This document shows positions 45,087 through 56,675 of a stretch of 64,000 bases of DNA, piece by piece. Below the pieces are notes generated by a model. That model did not search any database and was not told the DNA's origin. It saw only the letters and a program-made list of their open reading frames with translations. Where the stretch lies: positions 868,001 to 932,000 of the forward strand of contig SPDT01000005.1 of the NCBI GenBank assembly GCA_008477525.1. The letters run 5' to 3'. Made by a program: the position numbers and the translations under genes. Origin of the DNA: Hypomyces perniciosus (lineage: Eukaryota > Ascomycota > Sordariomycetes > Hypocreales > Hypocreaceae). How positions within the stretch are numbered: position 1 is the stretch's first letter; each line of letters opens with the position of its first letter.

Positions 45087-47369
45087 CTATCTATCCACAT
45101 TAGCACCGGCTTCTTTGGCATCAATAGCCGGCACTCCTCCCTGCAGATGCCTAACCGGATCATGCTGTGCTGCGCTCGTCTCAGACGCTCCATTGCTACA
45201 GCAAGAGGATAGCAGCACGCTGGCCTCGTTCTTGGTAGAGGGAACGTCGAGCGCAGGGTTGACAGTGAAGAAGTCCGTCGGACGGATGTGCATCTGATGA
45301 ATCTCAACCGGCCTGGACAAGTTAGTATCAGACGTTCCTCGTGAAATGCTCGACATATGTATGCACTTACATGACTGGCCAATCCTCAACACGAGGGTTG
45401 TGCGTCAATCCAAACACACTCCACACAACGGGACTGCTCTTCGCACCAGCGCCCTCCCCATCGTTGGCAGTAAGCCTATCACCACGCTTCACCATATCCG
45501 CCACGCCTCCAATCTCTTTCTTGCTCTGATTCGTAAACTCGCCCGCAGCCCAGAGCTCACCGTCCCGGTATCCCGTAACCCACAAGTTGTGCTGGGCAAA
45601 CTGCGCGCGCTGGGCGACAGTACTCTCAGGGTCGGCAAGAAGAAGTTGTGTCGTGGGCGATACGAGCTTGTAAGCAACGTTCTTGCCGGAAATTTCGTTC
45701 TTCTTGACAGTACTCTCGAACTTAAGGAGGCGGTTGAGGCGTGGCTCAGCGTCAATCCATGTGGCTTTCTCAACGACCTTGCGCGTGTTGAGGTAAAAGT
45801 TTCCGAACGGGTTGGTCTTGGGGTCGATTTTCTGGCCGTGGCTCTCCTCAATGACGACCTGGGTCTCATCACCCTTGAATGTATCGATAGCAGGATCGAT
45901 TCGAACGGCAAAGATGTGCTGGTGGTTCTGTGCGAGGACGCCTGGAGAAACAACGTTTCCGTAAAGGCTCTTCTTTCCCTCATCGATGCCGACCACGCTC
46001 ACAATACCCGTAGCTCGAGTTTCCAAGGTGATCTGACCGGCGAGATCGAGCTTGAAGGCAAAGATGTATTCATAATTCGCCAGGGTTGTGATGAACTGCA
46101 CCACGAACTCTCGGTTTCGGGTCACAACGGCGCGGTTCGTCCTGAAGTTGGTGTGCTTCCACAGGATGCCATTGTCCTGCTCGTGGAGGCAGACCAAGGC
46201 TGGAGATGGGGCGAGCGAGCCATCAGGCTGGGTCAGATAAGAATCGACGTAGTGAATAGCTCCCAGACAATCGCATCCAAGCTGAAGGTTGTTGGCAGCT
46301 CGGCCCATACCACCGTCACCAAAGTCAAAGGCCTGCTTGCGCTGGAAAGGAGGTCGAGGGTCGCCATATGGCACGGTCATTTCACTGAAGCTGAGACGGT
46401 ACAGAACGGATCGGTTGTCGTAGCACACGTCATGCAGGACGGCTCCCTCGCGGGGGGTGATGCCGAGACGGAATCGCCATTTCTGCCACTCAATAAGACC
46501 ATCTGGGTGGATTGTGAAAGAAGCACCCTCAGGCTGAACAATGTTGAGGGGCTTCAGATCCTTCCGCATGGGGAGGTCAAGCAACTCGGGAACATACTCG
46601 GCATGTTGAGACTTTTCGAACAGCTTCTTTGGCTTATCCCCTCGGGGTGCTGGCTCGAGACCGTCCTCTGCACCGCCGGTTGCTAGCCTCTCAATGCGGA
46701 CGAGCTTCTTGGTGAACCAGTCCATAACTGGAATGATGGGGATTGGGTAGGCATAGTGATTGGAGTCGTCATTCTTGTTGGCAGTGTTCTTCGCAAAGAC
46801 CAAGCCCTGCATATATCGTGGCACATCCTCAGTGGCATGCACTCCACCATATGGCCAAGGGTCGATGCAGACATCAAAGCCTTCAGGGAGGGTGAATTCA
46901 GACATGGCCTCTTTGAACATATCTGACTCAACACAAAACTCCTGGAACAATACAAACTCGGCACTAAAACTGCTATTAGACTAGCATTCCCACCATAGAA
47001 TGTTGGGTTGGCAGCTTACGGAATAATGTATGGTTGAGCAGAGGTCTCAGCAGTCTGTGTAGAAACGGTCTCGCCAGTCTCTAAATCGACAACAGCCGAG
47101 ACATGTTCATAACGGGCAGTCCTCGAGACATCGTGCTCGATCAAGGCCTGTCTGGCGGGCCGTTTGGTCTCCTCAGTGAGTGTGCCGGCATGCTCAGCTT
47201 CGAGAAAGGGCAGCAGCTCTGCCTTGCTGGGTTCATTGAGGTAAATTGATCGGAAGAGGATGGTTGTTGAAGCGCCGTGAAGCTTGATGATGGCATCCCG
47301 GGCTTTGAGATGCTCGGCCTCAGAGAGTGGGGCCAGAGGGTGTGGCCGGGTTTGCGCGGAGGCCGTCAT
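45087..47369 (-). CDS. Copper amine oxidase (peroxisomal-type)
   Basis: Three exons, 47369-47020, 46963-45371 and 45312-45087, with introns of 56 bp (GTAAGC/TTTTAG) and 58 bp (GTAAGT, TACTAAC branch point, TCCAG); 722 aa. Copper amine oxidases oxidise primary amines to aldehydes, releasing ammonia and hydrogen peroxide. The cofactor site is present: the Tyr of NYEY in ITTLANYEYIFAF, which becomes topaquinone. Copper ligands are in NHQHIFAVRID and the late His of GLTHNPRVEDWPVM. Other family blocks are VVGIDEGKKSLYGNVV-type sequence, ILWKHTNFRT and the catalytic-base region YVDSYLTQPDG. The C-terminus after the last splice has PVEIHQMHIRPTDFFTVNPALDVP and ends in …NVDR, not an SKL-type peroxisomal signal. 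It is convergent with the quinolinate gene, 240 bp away. Confidence 0.93.
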
Positions 47370-50300
47370 TGTGCCAATACCGATAGATGTCCAATATGAA
47401 GGGGAACACAGGGTAAATGGAAACGAAACGAAGTTTTGAGGGGCCAGGCAGACAGAAAACACACAATTCCCTGGCAAAACAAAGTCTATGATGTTTCAAT
47501 GATTCACCAAGTGAGGTAGGAGTAGGTAGGGCAGTCACACGAAGGTTAAATACTACTGGAAAGGCCGAGATCCAAGCGTCCCTTTTCTTGGCTTACCACA
47601 CAGTTGTCCCGCGGATGGCCGGCCTCAAAGACAAGTCAAGCCGTGATAGTACGATGTATACCTTAATGTGGGATCAACCAGAGGAGGGATCACGGCAGCG
47701 GGCGCTCGGAAACCCGTGCGGATGAAATGGGAAACGTAGGCGCGGGGCTTCAGAGCCAGTGGTAGGCCTATTGCCCCGCGTTTTGGTGATGTTCGTTGTG
47801 AACGGACTGAACGAACAGTTTAGATGTCCAGCTGACAGCCTATTCCCATTATGGGCACTGCCGCTCTGGCTCTGCATAGAATCCTACCCATTTCGGGCCA
47901 ATTACATCCATCGAGGTGAGGATATTTCTCACCTCTGCTGCCAGCCGCATGCCAAGTGTAGGCGTTGGTGATTTTGACTGAATAATTGGAATGTGATGGA
48001 ATGGAATGTATAGGATAGGATTGGCCAATACAGCGTACTAAGGTACCTATACTACTACTACGTAAGAAGATGGCTGCGTTCCCTTGGATGAGGGGCGTGC
48101 CAGTCTTGACCGAAGGATGAGGCATCGGGGTTTCCTAATATGTTGCTAAGCATCAACTTGAACAGATTTTGCGGAGTACAATATGCTTTCTATTCCAAGT
48201 AGATTCCGGTATAACCGCAAGGCTCGGTAGTTAAGACCACATATCCTGACTCGGGAGGTTAATAGCATGATCGTTTCGGCTGCAGTTGGCCATGACAAAC
48301 AAACGGCCTTTTGTACGAGCTTAGTTGCCTACCTCGGGCGTGTTTGCCTGTTCTAATACGAGAACTCGTGGTTGTACTCTGTACTCCGTACTTCGTATGA
48401 CAACCAGATTTCAAGGCAAAACGCCTGAACCCCGCGCCCATCAACAGTGATTGACAGTTTGCTGAATTATCTGTCTTCAATTAGGTACTCCTGACAATGA
48501 AATTACTCCATGGTTGTCGCCTAAATGAGTGACCTATTCTGGTTTATCTTGAAACGATACGATACCCACTGTGTGCTTAGTAATACTGCGATACCTAATG
48601 GCAGATCACTGTCGGTATTTCTTAATGGGGAAGGACAACTACCATTCGAGCATTCTTATCAGAGGAGCTTTTAATACAAAGATGGTTATTAGACTTCAGA
48701 CTGTGCAGTTTGCAATTCCGTTGCTTACGCTATTATGTATCTACTAGTCGGACCCAAAAACGGAGCACCTAGATAGTCGCTGACACGCTATGCACTATTG
48801 GTCTATAGCTAGATGCAAATATTAGATCTCTAAAGATAATCAGCCGTTTAAAAGTCGTTTTTAGTCTGTCTTGCTACTGAATAAAGTGATAGTAGTACTA
48901 GCTGATTGACGGGAAACGCAGTTGAGTGATAAGAATACGGGGTGGCTTTTTCGCATAAAAGCCTCGAATAGCGGGTCAATTTGTTCTAGAATCTACGCAG
49001 AACTGAAGCATGTACTCCATAGTGCTACAGACCAATGCCGCCAAGCGATGAACTCCATACATCTCGTATGACTTCTGACAGGAACCAAGAATCTGTAGTA
49101 TGTACAAACTCCGTAGGTTCTGGAGTCTTTGGATTCCGAAGTGATTCCGGAGCTACATACCTTGCGATTCCGAAATGATTCCGCATACCTAACTGTGGAG
49201 TTGCTGGAGTTCAGCACTTCGATTGCGAAAGCTATAAACAGCAAAACGGCGTTTATAAGTACGCCTCTTTTCTTCCCTTAAACTTTCTTTTACTCTAAAC
49301 ATTCCTTTCAGACACCAACACCCTCCCCTACGAGTATACGGAGTACGCGGCTACAAAATAATTACATGTACAAAGTAATTAATTTGTCATTACTACCAAC
49401 TACTCGTAAACACATTGACTCAAAGTCGGACTGGGACATTGAAACAGCATATCGACGCCCACGAGATACTTTTATGTGAATAATTTCTTGAGATGACACA
49501 GATATAAAACGACCCTCTTGATTCAGTTGGCACAGACTCGTCTTATCTCACCATCGTCATCAATCAAGGTAGAAAAAACGCCGAGCGGCTCGGCTACGCC
49601 TCTACTCTCAAGATAGCGCAGATGCCAAGACGATGAAAAAGCTTGGAAGATGCTGAGCTTGAATGCGTCGAAACAAATGATTTCTTTTTCTCTCTCTCTT
49701 TTTTTTGGCATGAGTTTACGGATGAACCTTACACCGTATTATTACTCCTGGTTTTTGGCATGAGATGTTTCGTGTTGATGCTGATACTGCATATAATCAG
49801 TGTGATGTCTTGCCGTTTGTCGATCATCCCGTCCTCCCTTGGATGATCTACAAGGCTTGTTCGGCGGATTTACGGGATGACGGCTTATTAATATCCCATT
49901 CCTGCAAAAAAAAATTAATAAAAAAACAGCCAACAATTGCGCCTGTCTGGTTTTCGTGGCTTGGCAGTGCATGTGATTGAGTGTGATTTTTGTGCGGAAA
50001 TCTGCAGCCGCGTCAGCCAAGTCCCAATGAATAAAAAGAGAGTTGCTTGGCCGTTTTTGTCACTGACATTATTAGCCCAACTGCGCCCCGAGATGCATAC
50101 GTATGCAACAGCGATATCTATCGATTGACGGAGCAGCGCTTGTTTGGGATGCAAAAGCGTGCCCTATGAGCACTGCTACTTCGTACATTAGCACCACTCC
50201 GCAGTGAAGCCGATCCATTCCTTCGGGGGATTCCCTTCAACAATGGACTGCAAGTTGCATAGGTACGTCATTTCGTCGTATAGATCGTATCGATCGTAAA

Positions 50301-51228
50301 AGCGCGCAATTCTGACCTGAAGCACCTGAAGCTAGATACTATCTATGTACTTCGTACTACTTCATTCTCCGTGCAGTACGGAGTACTCCATCCGAATACT
50401 CGGGAAAGGCTGGTAGTATCCGGAATGCGGAATACTACAGTAAACAACTCGGCATTCAACAATAGCAGTAGTATATGAGATTATTAGATGCCTCGACTTC
50501 AGCACTAAGAAACTTGCGCCCGCCGCATTTACACAAGATCTTCATGCCTGGCATCGTCTGGTGTTTCATCATTGTCCCCTGCAAAGAACCCCTGGCACAT
50601 CACGTCACTTCAATTCTGCGGAAGCACAGCCGCTAGTCCTTATTGGGTAGTAGCTGGCGCGCAGTACAGCGGGGGAGCCCCTATATTTCAGCTTCATCTA
50701 CCGCGCTAGTACCTTATCTGTCTCCCTCTATCCCGAAATTGAGATGTGCTCACCCCTCTACAAAGTACCTACGGAGTGTTCCGTACAATAACACAATAAC
50801 ACAACAATCCCTCTTCGTCTTCGTCATCTACTAATTACCTACGAGCCAAATATCCTCGTCTCTCTTCTCGTTTCTCTTCTCGTTTCTCTTCAATTGTTTA
50901 GCCCTAGATTTCTTTCCGCCTTGTGACGCACCATTGTTCGCCTCTCTTCCGCCCTCCTAATCTATCCGTCTTACACGACACGAATCTGAAGCGAAGCTAC
51001 GGAGTACAGATCGCAGATTGCCGCCCGTCAGACCCCTTGCGAACCGGACAAACGGCATTTCTTTTTCTGCTCACCTGTCCCGTTGCATTTTTCCTTGACG
51101 AGAGTCCCCCCATGATTTCATTATAGGTTGTTCCTCTCGCTTGCTGTGGTGGTGCTCTTCTTCAACGCCTTCGAACTCGTGCCACTCACCTTCTCCTCCA
51201 GCATCGCCCGCCCAAAGAAAAGGCCACA
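47370..51228. other. 3.9-kb gene-free region between amine oxidase and GT32
   Basis: No reading frame with recognisable features lies here. It holds TACGGAGTA-type motifs at 48382, 49337, 50377 and 50998 plus TACTTCGTAC at 50348. A small direct repeat GATTCCGAARTGATTCCG occurs twice near 49,131-49,190. A poly-T run lies near 49,680-49,710. A 12-bp pyrimidine repeat (TTTCTCTTCTCG, about three units) at 50,857-50,890 lies in the GT32 leader or promoter. Much of it is AT-rich and looks decayed. Confidence 0.55.
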
Positions 51229-52416
51229 ATGCTCAATCCACGCCGCGCGCTCGCCGCTGCGGCCTTCATCCTCACCGTCTTCTTCCTCGTCTCTCGATCA
51301 CACGGCTCAGACGCGAGCTCGTCAAGCTCAACACATGGCGAGGATGCAGCCACCGGGGCCCAATCAGCGCCTGCTGGCCAAGGGAGCTCGGTCGACTCGA
51401 GAACAGGCCAGGCACTCAGCGTCCCTATCGTGCAGAAGCCCATGAGGGACATGTCCCACATGTCGACGTACGAGAAGCTCGGCTTCGCATATCCTTACGA
51501 TGTCGAATCGAAATTCCCTGCCTACATCTGGCAGACGTGGAAATATACCCCCGCTGATACGAAATTCGACTTCCGTGAGCAAGAGGCCTCGTGGACCATG
51601 GAGCACCCTGGCTTTGTCCACGAGGTCATCACCGACGAAATCGCCGTCAGTCTCCTCCGACTGCTCTATGCCAGCATCCCTGAAGTCCTCGAAGCATACC
51701 ACGCCCTTCCACTGCCTGTCCTGAAGGCCGACCTCTTCCGCTACCTGATTCTCTACGCCCGAGGAGGCATCTACTCCGACATTGATACCTACGCCATCCG
51801 CAGTGCCCTTGAGTGGGTGCCCTCGCAAATCCCCCGCGAAACGATCGGCCTAGTCATTGGCATTGAAGCCGACCCTGACCGGCCAGATTGGGAAGAATGG
51901 TACAGCCGCCGCATCCAGTTCTGCCAATGGACCATTCAGAGCAAACCCGGCCATCCGGTTCTGCGCGAAATCATCGCCCGAATTACCAACAAGACGCTCA
52001 CCCTCAAGCGCTCGGGCAAGCTTTCCGGCTTCAGGTATAATGATGTCGTGGACCTCACTGGCCCAGCCGTGTGGACCGACACCATCATGGACTACTTCAA
52101 CGACGAGCGCTATTTCGATATGAAAAACAGCAAGGGCAAGATTGATTACCGCAACTTCACCGGTATGGAGAAAAGCAAGCGCGTTGGAGATGTCGTGGTG
52201 CTGCCCATCACGAGCTTCTCGCCTGGTGTCGGACAGATGGGCGCCAAGGACTATGATGACCCCATGGCTTTTGTAAAGCACGACTTTGAAGGTAAGGCTA
52301 GGTCAGCCTCATCATGGGATCGGAATGAGACAACTAACATTGCATACACAGGCACGTGGAAACCTGAAAGCGAGCGACACATTGGCGAGCAGCAGGAGGA
52401 GCTTGGCCATGAGTAA
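51229..52416 (+). CDS. Och1-like GT32 glycosyltransferase
   Basis: Two exons, 51229-52291 and 52352-52416, with a 60-bp intron (GTAAGG, AACTAAC branch point, ACACAG); 375 aa ending EEQ-type acidic sequence EELGHE. Och1-family enzymes are Golgi type II membrane alpha-1,6-mannosyltransferases that start the N-glycan outer chain or act in related mannosylation. A membrane anchor (ALAAAAFILTVFFLV) follows five residues of cytoplasmic tail. The catalytic region shows FPAYIWQTWKYTP, then KADLFRYLILYARGGIYSDID with the DxD motif (SDIDTY). Conserved features near the C-terminus include FRYNDVVDLTGPAVWTD and FSPGVGQMGAKDYDDPMAFV followed by KHDFEGTWKP across the splice. The intron is a multiple of three without a stop. 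Confidence 0.9.
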   Translation: MLNPRRALAAAAFILTVFFLVSRSHGSDASSSSSTHGEDAATGAQSAPAGQGSSVDSRTGQALSVPIVQKPMRDMSHMSTYEKLGFAYPYDVESKFPAYIWQTWKYTPADTKFDFREQEASWTMEHPGFVHEVITDEIAVSLLRLLYASIPEVLEAYHALPLPVLKADLFRYLILYARGGIYSDIDTYAIRSALEWVPSQIPRETIGLVIGIEADPDRPDWEEWYSRRIQFCQWTIQSKPGHPVLREIIARITNKTLTLKRSGKLSGFRYNDVVDLTGPAVWTDTIMDYFNDERYFDMKNSKGKIDYRNFTGMEKSKRVGDVVVLPITSFSPGVGQMGAKDYDDPMAFVKHDFEGKARSASSWDRNETTNIAYTGTWKPESERHIGEQQEELGHE

Positions 52417-53570
52417 TGAAAATCATGAACAAGCACCCGACCCTTAATGCCTTACCCCCCTGAAGAGAAATTCCGATACCCGAAACTGTATATATACCTT
52501 GCTATTTTCTTCTCTTCTCTTTTCTCGTTGCGGTCCTTTTCTTTCCGAGACCGCTCATGCTTGGACTGGTTTCCGTTTTCATCGCATCTTGTTCCTGATT
52601 TGTTTTTTTTGGGTCTTGCTGGCTGGCAGTGCCACATTCATTCTCATAGGAGAGAGCAAGGGGGCCACAAAAAGCACACGCATCGGCATCGGCATCGGGT
52701 GATTAGACTCATGTATTTTGGCTTTTGGGATAGATGCAGGGAGTTTCGAGGCGAATTTTTCTTCCTCTTTGTTTTGTTTGCTTTATTATATGTTCTATTT
52801 CTCTCGCGTTTCCGGCATGACGATGCAAATTGCAAGCACACACAGCCCACAACATAATATAGTTGATGGCAACGGAGCTTTTCATGTGAGCTTGTGTGAG
52901 GCATGGCCCATTCGGGTGACACGCAGAAAAGATGGTCATGGTCATGATTGAAGAACTGTTGCTAGATTGTGAGCCTGGCTCAGAGATGTTAGATTTGGCT
53001 CAGCTACCTAATACCACTAGGGCAGATCTAGAAGGCGAGGTTTCTGTGTAACTGCCTTCTCCTTTCATCTCCCCCTCAGCCCTGGATTACACGGTCATGA
53101 CATGATATTGGTCTTGTCTGTCAATACTACATGATTACATCCACAAGGGGGGGCTTAGTCAAAGATCTTAACCTTGCTGATGGTTCATACCCAACGCTGC
53201 CTCTTGCTTCAACGCCGCTGAGGATGGTATGAAACCCTGATTACTCTTGTATGGTCGTTATGCGCTTGGCCAAGGAGTGATGGTTGTAGGATTCCCGAAC
53301 ACTTTGGGCAGGGGCTTGGAATATAATTTCCTGCTTTTGTTTGGTGTTGGCGGTCGATTCTTCGGATGATACCGTAGGGTTGGTTGCTCCAGTAAATCCA
53401 CATACTTCCCACTCGAGGCGAACTGCTTGGGCCTGTGCTTGTCTCATGCCCCCGTCTGAGAATCGCGTCTGTCTCCATTGACACAGAACGAAGAGCAACG
53501 AAGGAGTACTGCAAGAGGGACTTCACCCACGGCGTAACGGCTTTGGACGTCAGCAATACGTAGTCGGTGA
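52417..53570. other. 3' region between GT32 and the SGNH hydrolase gene
   Basis: About 1.15 kb between convergent genes. T- and A-rich tracts and short frames only, including a 115-codon minus frame at 53209-53556 without features. Nothing supported as a gene. Confidence 0.5.
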
Positions 53571-54881
53571 CTACCCATCGGATGGTACGCAGTTGAGGTC
53601 CGCCTTTACCGACACCTGCTCACTCATATCCGAGAGAACATCCGAGCAGACAGCCTGGACTTGGTAATGCCAGTTTATACCAGCAACGATCCGGCCAGTC
53701 GTGTACATGGGTCCAGTAACGGGAAACTTGGTCATGGCGCCTCCATCGAAGCCAAAATGCAGGATGTACTCGTACGCGCCCTCGACGTTGTCCCAACTCA
53801 CTGTCACGCCGCAACTGGTTGGCTTGGCCACTACGTTGGTCGGCGTGGTGCATGTTCGTACGGGGATGCTGCTAGGGATGCTGAAGGGAGCGCCGGGCCA
53901 GTTGAATCCCTGGGAGAGGGTGTCCGCGAAGGCCTTTGCGATTTGGAATTCGCCCAGGGCGTTGGGGTGTAGGCCGTCGGAGCCTGCGGGACATCCTTCG
54001 GGATGGCCTGTGTCCCGGGTCAGTAATTCGACAGAAGAAGTGTCAAGGGTAATTGGAGACATACAGTCATAGGTCTCGCGGACCTGGACTAGGCGGATAG
54101 GCGATTCTGTTGTCGACATGTGCTTGAGGAGACTGGGTAGCGCTCCGTTGTATGCATCCGTCTTGGTGATCAAATCCTCACGGCCGCCGATGAACGATCT
54201 CTGCGGGATATTGGCAATAGCAAAGGCGATATCTGGTTTCGCCGCCCGGGCATTTTTTATAAAAGTCGCCATGTTCTGCAGCGTTCCAAAGGCATCACTA
54301 GCAAACCAGCCAAGATCATTGAAGCCAAGCTCTACTAGAAGATAGTCCGGCTTATACCGGGCAACCATACCCTCGATGAGGTCCATGTCCTGGGCAATTT
54401 GGCGTCCCCACGCGGCAAAGTGGCTTCGACCGGCATTGAAGAAGGGCGAGCTAGATGGAATACCACGGTTGTAGCCTCCGAGTTGGCGCACCGGCAGCGG
54501 TTCGACTGGCGTCGTCTTTGTGTCTTCTTGGGATAGAGGCAGCGTGGGAGGCTTTGTTGACTCTTGTTCAACGGTGCCCGTGTAAGGGCCGACGAATTCC
54601 ACGGATGCGCCATTGGAGTTGAGCCATTCCCAGAGGCGATATCGCCAAGTGAAGTCTGCGTTACGACCCTGCGATAGGGTTAATCGGTATAACAACACAG
54701 CCAATGCATGATGGGGCCGTACCTGCGAGATGGAGTCGCCGATGATCATAATCGACGGCCCATTAGTCGGAGCAATCGCAACATGGACTGGTCCCCAAAA
54801 CCTATAAAACAGACTCATAAGCCCAAGAACCAGCATGACTCCCAGTATTACGGGCCGCTGTGGCCCAAAATGGAACGACAT
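53571..54881 (-). CDS. Membrane-anchored SGNH hydrolase with fibronectin-III-like tail
   Basis: Three exons, 54881-54723, 54668-54065 and 54007-53571, with introns of 54 bp (GTACGG/TCGCAG) and 57 bp (GTATGT/ACACAG); 399 aa from the ATG at 54881. A hydrophobic segment (VILGVMLVLGLMSLFYRF) near the N-terminus is a signal anchor. SGNH hydrolases are esterases or lipases acting on acyl or acetyl esters. Block I is MIIGDSIS (nucleophile Ser), block III is ELGFNDLGW (Asn), and block V is GSDGLHPNALG (Asp and His). Splicing out the first intron gives GDSISQGRNADFTWRYRLWEWL, the normal context. The C-terminal 90 residues (TCTTPTNVVAKPTSCGVTVSW … YEYILHFG) look like one fibronectin type III domain. 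The natural substrate is unknown. Confidence 0.87.
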   Translation of the reverse strand: MSFHFGPQRPVILGVMLVLGLMSLFYRFWGPVHVAIAPTNGPSIMIIGDSISQVRPHHALAVLLYRLTLSQGRNADFTWRYRLWEWLNSNGASVEFVGPYTGTVEQESTKPPTLPLSQEDTKTTPVEPLPVRQLGGYNRGIPSSSPFFNAGRSHFAAWGRQIAQDMDLIEGMVARYKPDYLLVELGFNDLGWFASDAFGTLQNMATFIKNARAAKPDIAFAIANIPQRSFIGGREDLITKTDAYNGALPSLLKHMSTTESPIRLVQVRETYDCMSPITLDTSSVELLTRDTGHPEGCPAGSDGLHPNALGEFQIAKAFADTLSQGFNWPGAPFSIPSSIPVRTCTTPTNVVAKPTSCGVTVSWDNVEGAYEYILHFGFDGGAMTKFPVTGPMYTTGRIVAGINWHYQVQAVCSDVLSDMSEQVSVKADLNCVPSDG

Positions 54882-56675
54882 TATCGCCAATGGAGGCTCT
54901 GCGCTCGGCGTGCTGGAAGTGTGAGCAGCATAGTCTTGGTACTATGTATGTCAAGGAAAGGGGCCTCTGTTTATTCTTGGCTGTCCCCAACTTTTTCCAA
55001 CTCACATGGGAGAGCCAATCGGTTTGCACTTGGGGGAACCGACCAACTGGTCATTGGTGACCTGGAGCTGAAATCCTTCGCGCAAGGAATCTTCGCTTCC
55101 GAGCCGTGGATCCTCGATTAAGCGCTGAGCTAGTTTGGAAGGCGTGAGAGCTAGATAGCTTCTACTACTCCGTAAACTCGGGGATGACGGACACTAGTAT
55201 TGCAAGCTGCCGCGAACTATCCTCCTTGGAAGCTGGCTTAATGAAGTCTTGTTATGCTTACCGAGGAACTACTCTACTCCATACATGTATAAGACACACT
55301 CCGAAGGGACAGAACTCAATTATAACGTAACCTAATAGTAGCTAAACTCATAATTGATTCCCCGGTATCTTTTTTATAATTAGACACAAAAGTTATAAAG
55401 CTTTCTGGTGAGCTGGTGCCAAGACAGGTGGAACCCGGGGATAAAGCTGAATTGAGAGAAGCTCCATGACGATTCCCAACTAGTTTGAATCAGGAAACTT
55501 CCGAAGGGTCGCTGCCCTGTTAGTGTTGGTTATGGCTCAGGAGTTGCGAGATTCAACGTTGCATTTTTATCACACGTATTCGTAGGATGACATGGAGTCA
55601 ATATATGTAGAAGAGTTGCTCACACTTGGCAGAATATGAGATGATTATTCGAGTCGTTTGCATCATAATATTTAAGCGTGAAGGAACTCTCGGCTCAGTC
55701 ATTCAATTCAACATACGTCGGGTCATTCCGACCGAAAACCCAATAACAAACAGGTATAGGTAATTCCTCTGTCCCTCCATACGTGTCAATATGTATCATG
55801 CAAGTTAGCAACGCATTGCCAGATCATTTTGCCTCTGAAAACAATAAAATGGAAGCTTGCAGTTATCTGAGTCAGATCTGTCACAAGTTATCGCAGGGAT
55901 CCTTCTCCCAATCGTCCCCAGCTACCCGATCTTGATGTTCTCTACAATCCAGAAGACGTTGACATGAAGTTTTGTTAGGTCCGATGAGCAGAATGTATCC
56001 CTTCATTCGCCCTTGTTTTTGACATCGGCTAGAGCCTCAAGTCTTGTATAACCAACTGATATAGTAACATATTCGGGTCACTTCTTTCACAAGTAGCTGA
56101 ATGTGTCTGAAATTTTATTCATCCTTATGAAATTGCGTCAAGTCAAGACATATGGTAACCTGTTCCTAGAAGCACTCGTGGAGGCTATACGCCCACGCCA
56201 GAGATGCACCTCCTTGGACGTAATCTTCTCAGAGTCGCCCAAGACCTAGAACATGCTCAATTCACAAAGCATAAATAATTGCCTACGTACGGGCAAACCC
56301 CCATTAACTCGACTGATCTACACTTTTCACGGAATTATCTTCAGCTGTTTCGCGGGGTTGCATCGAAACATGTTAGTATTACATACTCGGATTTCCAGGT
56401 CCAGTATAGTGGACGGAGCACTTGCGGCCCATTGCGGGACCCCTCCGTCATCCGTCCCTTCACTCCTACAGAGCACAACAACACTGAACATAATTCCTTT
56501 TGCCAGTGTTTTTTCTCTTATTTCTCCTCATTTTGTTTTGCTTACAACATCTCATAAGTTGGTGAGTGTTTTATGTTTTAAACACTACGAGTAGTCTCTT
56601 TTTTCAGGCGGCTCTTTTGGCTCTGGCTTGCAAAGGCGAATTGACCGAGGTTGGCTGAGTGAGGGGGCGGAAACG
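54882..56675. other. Intergenic region between the SGNH and acyl-CoA synthetase genes
   Basis: About 1.8 kb divergent intergenic space. One TACTCCGTA at 55166-55174. AT-rich at 55,300-55,400. Frames at 56,253-56,594 show no features. Holds the promoters of both genes; no further gene is supported. Confidence 0.5.

Noticed and set aside
45346..46686. 446-codon plus-strand frame
   Set aside because: Antisense shadow of the copper amine oxidase, which has all family motifs and good splice sites.
49131..49190. Two copies of GATTCCGAARTGATTCCG
   Set aside because: Only two short copies; too little to call an element.
53209..53556. 115-codon minus-strand frame
   Set aside because: Lies between convergent genes and shows no domain, signal peptide or conserved-looking block.
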